DNA from: Zoogloea oleivorans
GTDB lineage: Bacteria > Pseudomonadota > Gammaproteobacteria > Burkholderiales > Rhodocyclaceae
Length of the DNA: 64,000 bases
Assembly: GCA_030157785.1 (NCBI GenBank)
Contig: JAOAUC010000079.1
Location: 40,966 to 104,965, forward strand
Reading direction: 5' to 3'
Shown: in pieces, positions 1 through 8,565 of the stretch
Numbering within the stretch: the stretch's first letter is position 1
Layout of the letters: each line of letters opens with the position of its first letter
The notes under the pieces: generated by a model
Seen by the model: the letters and a program-made list of their open reading frames with translations, nothing else
The model's database searches: none
What the model was told of the DNA's origin: nothing
Translations under genes and position numbers: made by a program

Positions 1-173
1 ACATTGCTGTGACGTTACGGAAGGTCTGGTGCACTTCGTGGCAGGAAATGGAGCATGCTGTGACGCAACATGAATCGATGCACTGAAGCCCGGATGGACT
101 GCCGGAAAGGGCCGCCGGGCTGGTAAAATCGGCACCAGAATTCACTCTCCCGGGCCGTCCGCGCCCTGCACCC

Positions 174-992
174 ATGAGTTTCCGCGCCAAACTGTCTGCT
201 GCCTGGCAGCGTCACGATTCCCTGCTGTGTGTCGGGCTCGATCCGGACCCGAAGCGCTTTCCTGCCCATTTGGCAGGCCGTCCCGACGCGGTGCTGGCTT
301 TCTGCAAGGGCATCGTCGATGCCACCGCCGACCTGGCCTGTGCCTTCAAGCCGCAGATTGCCTACTTCGCCGCCGCCCGCGCCGAAGACCAGTTGCAGGA
401 CCTGATCGCCTACATCCACGCGCAGCACCCGAGTGTGCCGGTGGTGCTGGACGCCAAGCGTGGCGACATCGGCGCCACTGCCCAGCAATATGCCCGCGAA
501 GCCTTCGAGCGCTACAACGCCGATGCGCTGACGGTGAACCCCTACATGGGCTTCGATTCCGTCGAGCCCTACCTGGAGTTTTCCGACCGGGGCCTGATTG
601 TGTTGTGCCGCACCTCCAACCCGGGTGGTTCAGACCTGCAGAACCTGACCGTCGAAGGTGGCCGCAAGCTTTATCAGCACGTGGCCGAACTGGTTGCCGG
701 CAAGTGGAATGTGCATGGACAGAACGCCCTCGTTGTGGGCGCAACCTTCCCGCAGGAGCTGGCCGACGTGCGCGCCATTGTTGGCGATCTGCCGCTGCTG
801 GTGCCGGGCATCGGCGCTCAGGGCGGGGACGTGGAGGCGACAGTGAGGGCCGGGCGCAGCGCTGCCGGCACCGGGCTGATGATTTCCTCGTCGCGGGCCA
901 TTCTTTATGCGGGCCGTGGCGAGGACTTCGCCGAAGCGGCCCGTCAGGTGGCATTGGCGACGCGGGACGAGGTCAATCTGTACCGCTCCTGA
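174..992 (+). CDS. pyrF: orotidine 5'-phosphate decarboxylase
   Basis: This 272-residue cytoplasmic enzyme decarboxylates OMP to UMP, the last step of de novo pyrimidine synthesis. The catalytic signature [10 protein letters not shown] is visible at residues 93-102, with the D-x-K-x-x-D triad at D93, K95 and D98. An N-terminal [10 protein letters not shown] substrate strand and a C-terminal [10 protein letters not shown] phosphate-binding segment are also present. The length and motif spacing fit the longer bacterial type-2 OMP decarboxylase group. The ATG at 174 directly precedes the conserved N-terminus. The gene stands alone, with the next gene 154 bp downstream on the same strand. Nothing about it is unusual. 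Confidence 0.96.
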   Translation: MSFRAKLSAAWQRHDSLLCVGLDPDPKRFPAHLAGRPDAVLAFCKGIVDATADLACAFKPQIAYFAAARAEDQLQDLIAYIHAQHPSVPVVLDAKRGDIGATAQQYAREAFERYNADALTVNPYMGFDSVEPYLEFSDRGLIVLCRTSNPGGSDLQNLTVEGGRKLYQHVAELVAGKWNVHGQNALVVGATFPQELADVRAIVGDLPLLVPGIGAQGGDVEATVRAGRSAAGTGLMISSSRAILYAGRGEDFAEAARQVALATRDEVNLYRS

Positions 993-1146
993 ACGTCATT
1001 TACGGGGCTTTGTCCCCACAGAAAACCGGGCGTGTTGCAGCGCCGCAGAGTACGATACAAACCTTGTCGTAGGTGTTTGCCCACGATGGTCATTTACGCC
1101 GGATGACCCGCAATTCCGCGTCAAGGCATTTTTTTCAGGGACGCTT

Positions 1147-2052
1147 ATGGTCAGGCTGAAGTTCTCGGTCGAGCTGAATTACGAAGTTGCACCTCCGGGT
1201 TGTGACTTCATCTTCAATATCCACGCCGCCCACACGCGCCACCAGCGCGTGGTGACCGAGATGATGGAGCTGGGCCAGTTTCTGCTGCCTCAGGTCCACA
1301 CTGACGTGACGACCGGCAACCGCTACATGCGCCTGAAGGCCGAGCCGGGCTGGTTGCGGCTGCGCTACAGTGCCACTGTCGAGTTGCAGCATCATGTCGG
1401 CGCGCCCGAGAACATCCAGGAACTGCCTGTCGCCCGGCTGCCGGCCGACGTGCTGACGTATCTCTACCCCAGTCGCTACTGCCAGTCCGATCGCCTGTAC
1501 GAGGTCGCCAACAAGGAGTTTGGCCATCTTCCGCCGGGCTACGGCCGTGTGCGCACCATTTGCGCGTGGGTCGAGAAGCACGTCGAGTTCAAGTCGAACA
1601 CCACCAATGCCAGCACCTCGGCCCTCGATACCATCGGCGAGCGGGTTGGCGTGTGCCGTGACTTTGCGCACCTGATGATCGCCCTGTGCCGGGCCCTCAA
1701 CATTCCAGCCCGCTTCATCACGGGCATCGATTACGGTGCCGATCCGGCGCTTGGTCCGAGTGATTTTCACGCCTACGTGGAGGTCTTCCTGGGTGACCGC
1801 TGGTATCTTTTCGACCCCTCCGGCACCGCGATCCCCATGGGGCTGATGCGCTTTGGCGTGGGTCGGGATGCGGCGGACGTGTCGTTTGCGACGATCTTCG
1901 GGCCGGTTCGCGCCGAGCCGCCGAAGATCACCATCGAAGCCGTGGACGATCCTTCTGCCGGCATGGAGCTGCCCCGGCGCCGGCCTGAGGCGCTGTCCAC
2001 CGATGACGCGCCGCCGGTGCTTGTCGGTGCTCGCCTGACACCCCTCGCTTGA
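1147..2052 (+). CDS. transglutaminase-like cysteine protease-fold protein
   Basis: This 301-residue protein belongs to the bacterial transglutaminase-like superfamily. An N-terminal beta domain of about 150 residues precedes the core. The core shows the Cys-His-Asp triad in context: GVCRDFAHL (Cys), DFHAYVEVF (His) and WYLFDPSG (Asp). The frame is open further upstream, but the ATG at 1147 gives the usual family N-terminus (MVRLKFSVEL), so it is chosen. Relatives are often linked to circularly permuted ATP-grasp and alpha-E proteins and to the Anbu peptidase, and such a pair lies at 15275-17648. The substrate is unknown, and protease, amidase or crosslinking activity are all possible. Confidence 0.85.
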   Translation: MVRLKFSVELNYEVAPPGCDFIFNIHAAHTRHQRVVTEMMELGQFLLPQVHTDVTTGNRYMRLKAEPGWLRLRYSATVELQHHVGAPENIQELPVARLPADVLTYLYPSRYCQSDRLYEVANKEFGHLPPGYGRVRTICAWVEKHVEFKSNTTNASTSALDTIGERVGVCRDFAHLMIALCRALNIPARFITGIDYGADPALGPSDFHAYVEVFLGDRWYLFDPSGTAIPMGLMRFGVGRDAADVSFATIFGPVRAEPPKITIEAVDDPSAGMELPRRRPEALSTDDAPPVLVGARLTPLA

Positions 2053-2095
2053 GTCGCGACGGTATAAAAGAATTGCACTTCAACAGGAGATTTCC

Positions 2096-2623
2096 ATGAG
2101 CACGATCGAAGATATCGCAGCCAAGCACGGCTTCAGCGCGGACGCCGGCCGCTCGGCCTACGCGTCGCTCCAGTCCGGCGGTTTCAGCCAGGCCCAGTTC
2201 AGCCACCCGGAACTGGGCGGCATGGGGCAGTGGATGAGCGGCGGCATGATGATGATCGGCGACATGTTCAACGAAGGCCTGAAGTGGCGCGTCGGCGCGC
2301 TGCTCAGCGAACTGTCTCAGCACCGGGAGCCCCAACCTGCCGCGGCACCCGCCGGCAATAACTGGGGCTTCACCCAGTCTGCCAACTGGTGGCCCGATGA
2401 GCTCGGCTCGCCGTCCAGCTCAGGCAGTCAGAACGACATGGCCTACGCTTTTTTCCCAAACAGCGGCAAGCTGCTGGTGAAACTGTCGGGTGACGTGTTC
2501 TCCTTCGACACCGGCAACCTGTCCATCTACGGTGTGCAGCAGCAACAGGGCGGCGGCATCGCCTCCGTCGTGCTGAACACGTCCAATGGCCCGATGGGCT
2601 TGCTGGGCCTGAACCGGGCTTAA
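2096..2623 (+). CDS. conserved hypothetical protein, 175 aa
   Basis: I do not recognise this family. The ATG at 2096 follows a good AGGAG ribosome-binding site, and codon use matches the core genes. The first 80 residues look helical and include a Met/Gly-rich stretch (GGMMMIGDMF). A Pro/Ala linker follows at about residues 83-90. The C-terminal part is rich in Ser, Gly, Gln and aromatic residues and looks like beta structure. There is no signal peptide and no membrane helix. It lies 43 bp behind the transglutaminase-like gene, so the two may be co-transcribed. Confidence 0.65.
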   Translation: MSTIEDIAAKHGFSADAGRSAYASLQSGGFSQAQFSHPELGGMGQWMSGGMMMIGDMFNEGLKWRVGALLSELSQHREPQPAAAPAGNNWGFTQSANWWPDELGSPSSSGSQNDMAYAFFPNSGKLLVKLSGDVFSFDTGNLSIYGVQQQQGGGIASVVLNTSNGPMGLLGLNRA

Positions 2624-2644
2624 GACGCCGGGGTAGTCATGAAA

Positions 2645-2667
2645 GCCGCTGCCGCAATGGCAGCGGC
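2645..2667 (+). terminator. hairpin after the 2096-2623 gene
   Basis: A perfect 9-bp GC-rich stem (GCCGCTGCC / GGCAGCGGC) with a 5-nt loop lies 21 bp after the stop codon. No clear T-run follows, so termination is only presumed from position. It could instead be a transcript-stabilising hairpin. Confidence 0.35.
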
Positions 2668-2756
2668 GATTCGCCGGCTCCGGGGAATCAGTCTGTTAGC
2701 CACATCCTACGCACCAAATAGCCCGTCAGACCAAGGCTTTCCCGCGCCCGCTCTTC

Positions 2757-3656
2757 TTACGGGCGTCCGAGACGTTCGAGCAGGCAGTCGGCAAACGCCT
2801 GCCGGGCCGGCTGGTGGCTGCGGGCCCGGTGCCAGATCATCACTGTGTCAGCCAGGGCCACATCTGGCGGAACCGGATGGATGCGCAGGGTGGCGCTGTC
2901 GATGCTCGGCCCGGTCAGGTGGGGGCCGATGATGGCGCGCGGCACGAGGCTGACGCCCATGCCGGCGGCGACGCAGCCAAGAATGGCTTCAAAGGTGCCG
3001 AATTCGCTGATTTGGGCGATGGAAACGCCGTCGCGGCGGAGCCAGTCGAGCAGGCGCTGGCGATAGCTGCAACCTTCACGGAAGGTGAGGAGCTCAACCG
3101 GACCCCGGCTGGCCAGATCGGCGCTCCCCTGGATCGGCGCCCAGTCGGCAGCGGTGATCAGCACGAGCTCTTCGACGATCACGGTCTGGCTGTCCAGGTC
3201 CGGGTGGATGATCGGGCCCGAGACGAGGGCTGCGTCGAGTTGGTGGTTGAGGACGTCATGGACCAGGCCGGCGGTGTGGGCGGTGCGCAAGCGCAGTTCG
3301 ACCTGCGGGTGCTGGCGGCGGAAGTGGGCGATGACTGCCGGCAGGCGCGCTGCAGCAGTGGTTTCCATGGAGCCCAGACGCAGCAGGCCCTGCGGTGTGT
3401 CGATGCTCCGAACGGCCTCCCGCGCCTCGTCGGCGAGATTGAGCAGGCGGTCGGCGTAGCCTGCCAGCAGGTTGCCGGCGGGGGTGATGACGAGGCGCCG
3501 GTTGATCCGGTCGAAGAGGGGCGTGCCGAGGTTTTCTTCCAGCAGCCGCAGCCGCGTGGTGACGTTGGACTGGACGGTGTGGAGCCGTTCGGCTGCGCGG
3601 GTGAGACTGCCTTCCGCGATGATGGCGCGCAGCATGCGCAGGTCGGTGAGATCCAT
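2757..3656 (-). CDS. LysR-family transcriptional regulator
   Basis: This 299-residue DNA-binding regulator has the LysR architecture. An N-terminal winged HTH occupies residues 1-60, with RAAERLHTVQSNVTTRLRLLEE as the recognition region (only partly quoted in motif terms: A-A-E-R-L then S-N-V-T-T-R-L). A linker and an effector-binding domain (about 90-295) follow, starting with LLRLGSMETTAAARLP. It is divergent from the MFS transporter at 3754, the usual arrangement for a LysR protein controlling its neighbour. The effector cannot be read from sequence. Confidence 0.93.
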   Translation of the reverse strand: MDLTDLRMLRAIIAEGSLTRAAERLHTVQSNVTTRLRLLEENLGTPLFDRINRRLVITPAGNLLAGYADRLLNLADEAREAVRSIDTPQGLLRLGSMETTAAARLPAVIAHFRRQHPQVELRLRTAHTAGLVHDVLNHQLDAALVSGPIIHPDLDSQTVIVEELVLITAADWAPIQGSADLASRGPVELLTFREGCSYRQRLLDWLRRDGVSIAQISEFGTFEAILGCVAAGMGVSLVPRAIIGPHLTGPSIDSATLRIHPVPPDVALADTVMIWHRARSHQPARQAFADCLLERLGRP

Positions 3657-3674
3657 TCACATCTCTTTTTGTGA
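3657..3674. promoter_or_regulatory. possible LysR operator (TCACA-N8-TGTGA)
   Basis: An inverted repeat TCACA-N8-TGTGA lies directly before the LysR start codon, in the 97-bp intergenic region shared with the divergent transporter gene. Position fits an autoregulatory LysR site, but the half-sites are short and the call is tentative. Confidence 0.3.
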
Positions 3675-3753
3675 TGTATTGGATGTAATTAAATCATTTT
3701 TATTGCTGGTTTGTCCTTGTTAGGCTGCGCTATCCGACTCGAGGATCGCCACC

Positions 3754-4944
3754 ATGTCTTACCCGTCTCCTGCTTTCCGACTCCTCTCCGGCACCCCGGC
3801 TCCGGCCCTGGTTGCCGGGGCCGGCCTGTTGTCGCTGCTGCTGGCCATGGGGATCGGCCGCTTTGCCTTCACGGCCCTGTTGCCGCAGATGCGCGACGAG
3901 GGTTTCCTGGACATCGGCAGCGGCGGCCTGCTGGCGGCGATGAACTACCTGGGCTACCTGGCTGGCGCCCTGTGGACCGCCTTCAGCCGCCAGGCCAATG
4001 GCCCGCGGCGCCTGCTCGGCGGACTGCTGGCGAGCGTTGCCACAACCCTGGCGATGGGCTTCGATCCGGGCTTTGCGGCCTGGTGCGGGCTGCGCTTCGT
4101 GTCGGGCGTGGCCAGTGCGGTGGTGTACGTGTACGCCACCGGCATCGTGCTGCGGAGTCTGGCGGATGCCGGTGCGGCGGGCTGGAGCGCACTGCATTAC
4201 ATGGGCGTCGGTTCGGGCATCGTGGTGTCGGCGCTGGTGGCCCAGTCGATGGCAGACGGCGGCGGGGCGCTGCTCGGCTGGCGCTGGCTGGGTGCGCTGG
4301 CGGGCATCGCTGCGCTGGGGGTGGCCGCGGTGTTGCTTCCCCTCGGGCGGCGCGGCGCGCCGTCGACGGTCAGTAGCTCGTTGGCACCAACGCCGTTGCC
4401 ACCGATGGGCTGGCTGGCGGCGGCCTACGGGCTGGCGGGCTTCGGCTACATCGTCAATGCCACTTTTCTGCCGATGCTGCTGCGCAGCCAGTCGGGTACG
4501 GCCGGCGCGGCGCTCACCGGCTGGCTGGCAGTGGGGCTGGCGGCCCTGCCGGCAACGGCCTTCTGGGTGCGCCTGTCTTTCCGCGGGGGCGTCTATCCGG
4601 CGCTGATCAGCGCGACACTGGTGCAAGCGGTGGGTGTGGCCCTGCCGGTACTGGTGGACGGTGTGCCGGCGGCGATGGCTGGGGCGGTGATGCTGGGCGG
4701 CACCTTCATGGGCATCGCCGGTCTGGCCCAGTGGCTGGCCCGCGTGCCGGACGCACAGGCGACGGCGCGGCGCATCGGCTTCATTACCGCCTGCTACGGC
4801 ATCGGCCAGATTGCCGGGCCGCTGCTGGTGGCGGCGCAGGGTCGGGATGCCGGCTTTGCCATGCCGGTGCTGGCGGCCGCCGCGGCCTTGCTGTTGAGCG
4901 CTGGCCTGCTGGAAGTTTCCCGCCGCCGCGAGCGGCTTGCCTGA
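3754..4944 (+). CDS. MFS transporter, YbfB/YjiJ-type
   Basis: This 396-residue inner-membrane protein is strongly hydrophobic throughout, consistent with about 12 transmembrane helices. The opening segment, with MGIGRFAFTALLPQM, resembles the YbfB/YjiJ branch of the major facilitator superfamily. The two halves each contain Gly/Ala-rich helices separated by a cytoplasmic loop around residue 205 (a Pro/Thr-rich stretch). It is divergent from a LysR regulator, which probably controls it. The substrate is unknown; members of this branch are usually annotated only as transporters. Confidence 0.88.
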   Translation: MSYPSPAFRLLSGTPAPALVAGAGLLSLLLAMGIGRFAFTALLPQMRDEGFLDIGSGGLLAAMNYLGYLAGALWTAFSRQANGPRRLLGGLLASVATTLAMGFDPGFAAWCGLRFVSGVASAVVYVYATGIVLRSLADAGAAGWSALHYMGVGSGIVVSALVAQSMADGGGALLGWRWLGALAGIAALGVAAVLLPLGRRGAPSTVSSSLAPTPLPPMGWLAAAYGLAGFGYIVNATFLPMLLRSQSGTAGAALTGWLAVGLAALPATAFWVRLSFRGGVYPALISATLVQAVGVALPVLVDGVPAAMAGAVMLGGTFMGIAGLAQWLARVPDAQATARRIGFITACYGIGQIAGPLLVAAQGRDAGFAMPVLAAAAALLLSAGLLEVSRRRERLA

Positions 4945-5010
4945 AATCAACCCAAAGGAGCCATCCGTGCCCTGCGAGTCGGTGACGGTATTGCGTGTGG
5001 CGTCTGCGCG

Positions 5011-5619
5011 CTAGGCCGGGCTCCGCTGCCAGCTCACGCAGCGGTTGTTCGCCGGCATGGCACGGTCTTCGATCAGGGTGAAGCCAATGGCTTGGGCGAG
5101 AGCGTTCACGGCTTCGATGTCGCGGATGCCGCGGCGCGGGTCATCGGCCTTGAGGGAGGCGTCGAAGGCGGCGTTGCTGGCGCTGGTGAAGCATCCCCCG
5201 TAGTTGAAGGGGCCATACACGATGAGGCGGGCGTCGGCGGCAAGCAGGGCCGGCAGGCCGGTGAAAAAGGCTTCGACTTCCGGCCAGCCCATGATGTGCA
5301 GGGTGTTGGAGGTGAAGACAGCATCGAAGCTGCCAACTGGCCAGCGGCCGCTCACGTCTAGTTCCAGCGGAGGTGGCGTGTTGGGCAGGGCGGTTTCGGC
5401 GAGCCACAGGCGGATGCCGGGCAGGTTGTTGTTGCGATCGCTGGTCTGCCAGAGGAGGTGGGGCAGGGCGGCGGCGAAATGCACGGCGTGCTGGCCGGTG
5501 CCCGAGCCGACTTCCAGCACCCGCTGGCGGTCGGCCAGACGCGGCTTCAGGGCGTCGAGAATGACATCCCGGTTGCGCTCGCAAGCGGGGGCGAAGGGCT
5601 TTTCTGCAGGGCTTTCCAT
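5011..5619 (-). CDS. DUF938 SAM-dependent methyltransferase-like protein
   Basis: This 202-residue soluble protein has a class I methyltransferase fold. The SAM-binding motif LEVGSGTGQHA is at about residues 36-46. A motif-II-like acidic strand follows (TSDRNNNLPGI), and FTSNTLHIM corresponds to motif IV. The family signatures EKPFAPACERNRDVIL at the N-terminus and YGPFNYGG near residue 140 identify DUF938. The substrate is unknown. The gene stands alone on the minus strand, convergent with the MFS gene. Confidence 0.88.
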   Translation of the reverse strand: MESPAEKPFAPACERNRDVILDALKPRLADRQRVLEVGSGTGQHAVHFAAALPHLLWQTSDRNNNLPGIRLWLAETALPNTPPPLELDVSGRWPVGSFDAVFTSNTLHIMGWPEVEAFFTGLPALLAADARLIVYGPFNYGGCFTSASNAAFDASLKADDPRRGIRDIEAVNALAQAIGFTLIEDRAMPANNRCVSWQRSPA

Positions 5620-5751
5620 GGTGTCGCGGGGCGGATTTCGAGGGGGGGGAAAGTGTGAAAAAACTGACTGTTAGTTCATAGTTCGGAATGGTTTTCAGGG
5701 GGAGCTGCTATAGTCAAAGACTAACTTTGGCCTCCCTGCATTCCTGTGAAC

Positions 5752-6888
5752 ATGAACGACAACCGCCCCCTGATTATCCATGTCATCTACAGCTTTGACG
5801 TTGGTGGGCTCGAGAACGGTATCGTCAATCTGATCAACCGGATGCCGGTCGAGCGCTTCCGGCACATGATCGTCGCGCTGTCGCGCTGCTCGCCGGAGTT
5901 TTGCCGCCGTGTCGAGCGCAGCGACGTGGAGTTCGTTTCCCTGAACAAGGGCGCCGGGCACGGGGTGAAGCTCTATCCGCAACTCTACCGGCTGTTTCGC
6001 GAGCACAAGCCGGCGGTGGTGCATACGCGCAATCTGGCGGCGCTGGAAATGGTGGTGCCGGCCTGGCTGGCCCGCGTGCCGCTGCGTCTGCACGGCGAAC
6101 ACGGCTGGGACAACTTCGACCAGAACGGCACGAGCAAAAAATACCAGTTCCTGCGCAAACTGTATTCCCCCTTCGTCAGCAAATATGTGGCCTTGTCGCG
6201 CACGCTCGAATCCTATCTGGTCGAGCGGGTCGGCATTCGGGCCGGGCGCATCCGGCGCATCTGCAACGGGGTGAATGCGGAGCGTTTCGTGCCGGTGGCG
6301 GTACGCCAGGAGATCGCCGGTTCGCCCTTCAACGATCCGGCGCTGACGGTTTTCGGGACGGTTGGGCGGCTGCAGGGGGTCAAGGACCAGGCTTCGCTGA
6401 TTCGGGCTTTCGGCATTCTGGTGCGTTCAAGCGAAGACGCGGCACGGCGTGCCCGTTTGATCATCGTTGGCGGTGGCCCCTTGCTGGCCGAACTGCAGGC
6501 GCTGGTGAAAAGCGAACAGCTGGACGGCCATGTGTGGCTGGCCGGCGAGCGGTCCGACGTGCCGCAACTCATGCAGGGCATGAACGTTTTCGTGTTGCCG
6601 TCGCTGGCCGAAGGGATTTCCAACACGCTGCTGGAGGCCATGGCTTCGGGTCTGCCGATCATCGCCACGAATGTCGGTGGCAACCCGGAGCTGGTGGTGG
6701 ACACGCTGACCGGTCTGCTGGTGCCGGCCGGTGATCCGGCCAGCCTGGCGACGGCGCTTGGCACGCTGTTTGCCGATCCGGCACGGGCCGTTGAACTGGG
6801 TCGGGCCGGCTGCGCGCGGGTCAAGGCCGAGTTCAGCCTCGATTCGATGATGAACGCCTACCTGTCCCTGTATGAAGGGCGGGCTTAA
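5752..6888 (+). CDS. glycosyltransferase family 4, XrtA/PEP-CTERM-associated type
   Basis: This 378-residue GT-B glycosyltransferase probably transfers a nucleotide-activated sugar onto a polysaccharide precursor in the cytoplasm. The N-terminal acceptor domain begins HVIYSFDVGGLENG, the hallmark of the sugar transferases associated with the XrtA/PEP-CTERM exopolysaccharide system. The C-terminal GT4 domain contains GTVGRLQGVKD and the donor-binding motif PSLAEGISNTLLEAMASG (E-x7-E). A GTG at 5746 is an alternative start, but the ATG two codons later is preferred. No other exopolysaccharide gene is nearby, so it is isolated from the usual cluster. Confidence 0.87.
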   Translation: MNDNRPLIIHVIYSFDVGGLENGIVNLINRMPVERFRHMIVALSRCSPEFCRRVERSDVEFVSLNKGAGHGVKLYPQLYRLFREHKPAVVHTRNLAALEMVVPAWLARVPLRLHGEHGWDNFDQNGTSKKYQFLRKLYSPFVSKYVALSRTLESYLVERVGIRAGRIRRICNGVNAERFVPVAVRQEIAGSPFNDPALTVFGTVGRLQGVKDQASLIRAFGILVRSSEDAARRARLIIVGGGPLLAELQALVKSEQLDGHVWLAGERSDVPQLMQGMNVFVLPSLAEGISNTLLEAMASGLPIIATNVGGNPELVVDTLTGLLVPAGDPASLATALGTLFADPARAVELGRAGCARVKAEFSLDSMMNAYLSLYEGRA

Positions 6889-6896
6889 GGACGCGT

Positions 6897-8525
6897 TTAC
6901 TTGCGTGCGCGGGTGATCTGTCGTGACAGGGCAATCAGTGGCAGCAGGCCCACGGCCACGATGGCCAGCGAAGCCGTGGAGGCTTCCGTGAGGCGTTCGT
7001 CGGCCGCCAGCGTATAGGCCTGGGTGGCCAGCGTATCGAAGTTGAAGGGGCGCATTACCAGCGTCGCCGGTAGTTCTTTCATGACATCCACAAACACCAG
7101 CAGGCCGGCCGTGAACAAGCTGCCGCGCAGGATCGGCACGTGCACCCGGCGCAGGCTGGCGCTTTGGCCGAGGCCCAGGCAGCGCGCCGCGTCGTCCATG
7201 CTCGGGGTGATCTTCGACAGGCTGGCATCCACGGTTTGCAGTGCTACGGCCAGGAAGCGCACCAGATACGCATAGATCAGCGCCGCGATGCCACCGGTGA
7301 GGAGCAGCCCCGGGTTGCTGCCGAAGGCGCTTTCCCATTGTCCGGACAGCCAGTTGTCGAGGCGCGTGACGGGAATCAGCACGCCGACAGCGATGACTGT
7401 GCCGGGCACCGCGTAGCCGAGGCCGACCAGGCGGTTGAGGCCCTGGGCGAGGTAGGTCTTTGACAGGCGGGCGCTATAGGCCAGCAGCACGGCGAGTATT
7501 ACGGCGATCAGTGCGGTCAGGCCGGCGAGGGTGAAGCTGTTGCGGGCCAGCATCAGAAAGCGCGTGCCGAACTGGGTGTCGCCATCGCCTACGGCCATGC
7601 GCAGCAGCAGGCCGGCGGGAAGCAGGAAACCGAGGGCCAGCGGCGTCAGGCAGGTCAGGGTGGCCAGCAGTGCTGCGCCGCCGCGCAGGCGCCCGGGGGG
7701 CGGGCGATGCCGGTTGGAGGTGTTGTGGTAGCGCGCCCGGCCGCGGGTAAAGCGCTCCAAGGCCACCAGCAGCAGCACGAAGCCGAGCAGGATGGCCGCC
7801 AGCTGGGCCGAGGCGACCCGGTCGCCAAGGGAGAACCAGGCCCGGTAGATACCGGTGGTGAAGGTGTTGACCGCAAAGTAGGCCACCGTGCCGTAGTCGG
7901 CCAGGGTTTCCATCAGGGCCAGGGCAACGCCGGCGGCGATGGCCGGCCGGGCGAGGGGCAGGGATACGCTGAAGAAGGCCCGCCAGGGGCCGATGCCGAG
8001 GGTACGGGCGGCTTCCAGCACGCCGCCGGCGCGCTCCAGAAAGGCCGTGCGGGCGAGCAGATAGACGTAGGGGTAGAGCACGAAGATGAACATCAGCATG
8101 GCCCCGGACAGGGTGCGGATGTCCGGAAACCAGTAGTCGCCCCGGCGCCATGCAAAGTAGTCGCGCAGGGCGGTTTGCACGGGGCCGACAAACTGCAGGA
8201 AGTCGGTATACACGTAGGCCATCACGTAGGCGGGGACGGCGAGGGGCAGAACGAGGGCCCACTCGAAAACCCTGCGTCCCGGGAAGTCGTGCATGGTGGT
8301 GAGCCAGGCGGTGGTAACACCGATGATCGCCACGCCCAATCCGACGCCGGTGCACAGGGCCAGGGAGTTCCACAGATACTCGGGCAGCACGGTGGAAGCC
8401 AGATGGTTCCAGGTGTCGCTGGTGCCGCCGAGGAAAAGATTGAAGCCCACGCTGGCGACCGGCAGGCCGGCGAGCAGGGCGATCAGGATGGCGCTGAGGA
8501 CCAGGGGCGAAAGGTATCGGGACAT
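6897..8525 (-). CDS. iron(III)-type ABC transporter permease (FbpB-like, fused double permease)
   Basis: This 542-residue inner-membrane protein has two homologous permease halves of about six helices each, as in the FbpB/SfuB ferric-iron permeases. Each half carries a binding-protein-dependent transport signature: EAARTLGIGPWRAFFSVSLP in the first (cut at 20 here) and DDAARCLGLGQSASLRRVHVP-like in the second, where the EAA loop docks the ATPase. It is divergent from its presumed ATPase at 8566, with a Fur-box-like site between them. No periplasmic substrate-binding protein gene is adjacent, so that component must be encoded elsewhere. Confidence 0.9.
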   Translation of the reverse strand: MSRYLSPLVLSAILIALLAGLPVASVGFNLFLGGTSDTWNHLASTVLPEYLWNSLALCTGVGLGVAIIGVTTAWLTTMHDFPGRRVFEWALVLPLAVPAYVMAYVYTDFLQFVGPVQTALRDYFAWRRGDYWFPDIRTLSGAMLMFIFVLYPYVYLLARTAFLERAGGVLEAARTLGIGPWRAFFSVSLPLARPAIAAGVALALMETLADYGTVAYFAVNTFTTGIYRAWFSLGDRVASAQLAAILLGFVLLLVALERFTRGRARYHNTSNRHRPPPGRLRGGAALLATLTCLTPLALGFLLPAGLLLRMAVGDGDTQFGTRFLMLARNSFTLAGLTALIAVILAVLLAYSARLSKTYLAQGLNRLVGLGYAVPGTVIAVGVLIPVTRLDNWLSGQWESAFGSNPGLLLTGGIAALIYAYLVRFLAVALQTVDASLSKITPSMDDAARCLGLGQSASLRRVHVPILRGSLFTAGLLVFVDVMKELPATLVMRPFNFDTLATQAYTLAADERLTEASTASLAIVAVGLLPLIALSRQITRARK

Positions 8526-8545
8526 CGTGGTTTACGAATCGTGAA

Positions 8546-8560
8546 TGAGAATTATAATCG
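8546..8560. promoter_or_regulatory. Fur-box-like operator between permease and ATPase
   Basis: TGAGAATTATAATCG matches the 7-1-7 Fur core TGATAATNATTATCA at 11 of 14 defined positions. It lies in the divergent intergenic region of an iron-type ABC transporter. It overlaps an upstream in-frame ATG at 8545, which argues that translation of the ATPase starts at 8566. Repression by iron-loaded Fur is the expected outcome. Confidence 0.65.
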
Positions 8561-8565
8561 ATGCC

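Noticed and set aside
1..86. Short plus-strand frame ending at 86 as tail of an upstream gene
   Set aside because: Only 28 codons are visible and no motif can be recognised, so it cannot be told from chance.
15..488. Minus-strand open frame over the pyrF start
   Set aside because: It overlaps the clear pyrF gene antisense, has no family resemblance and looks like a GC-rich shadow frame.
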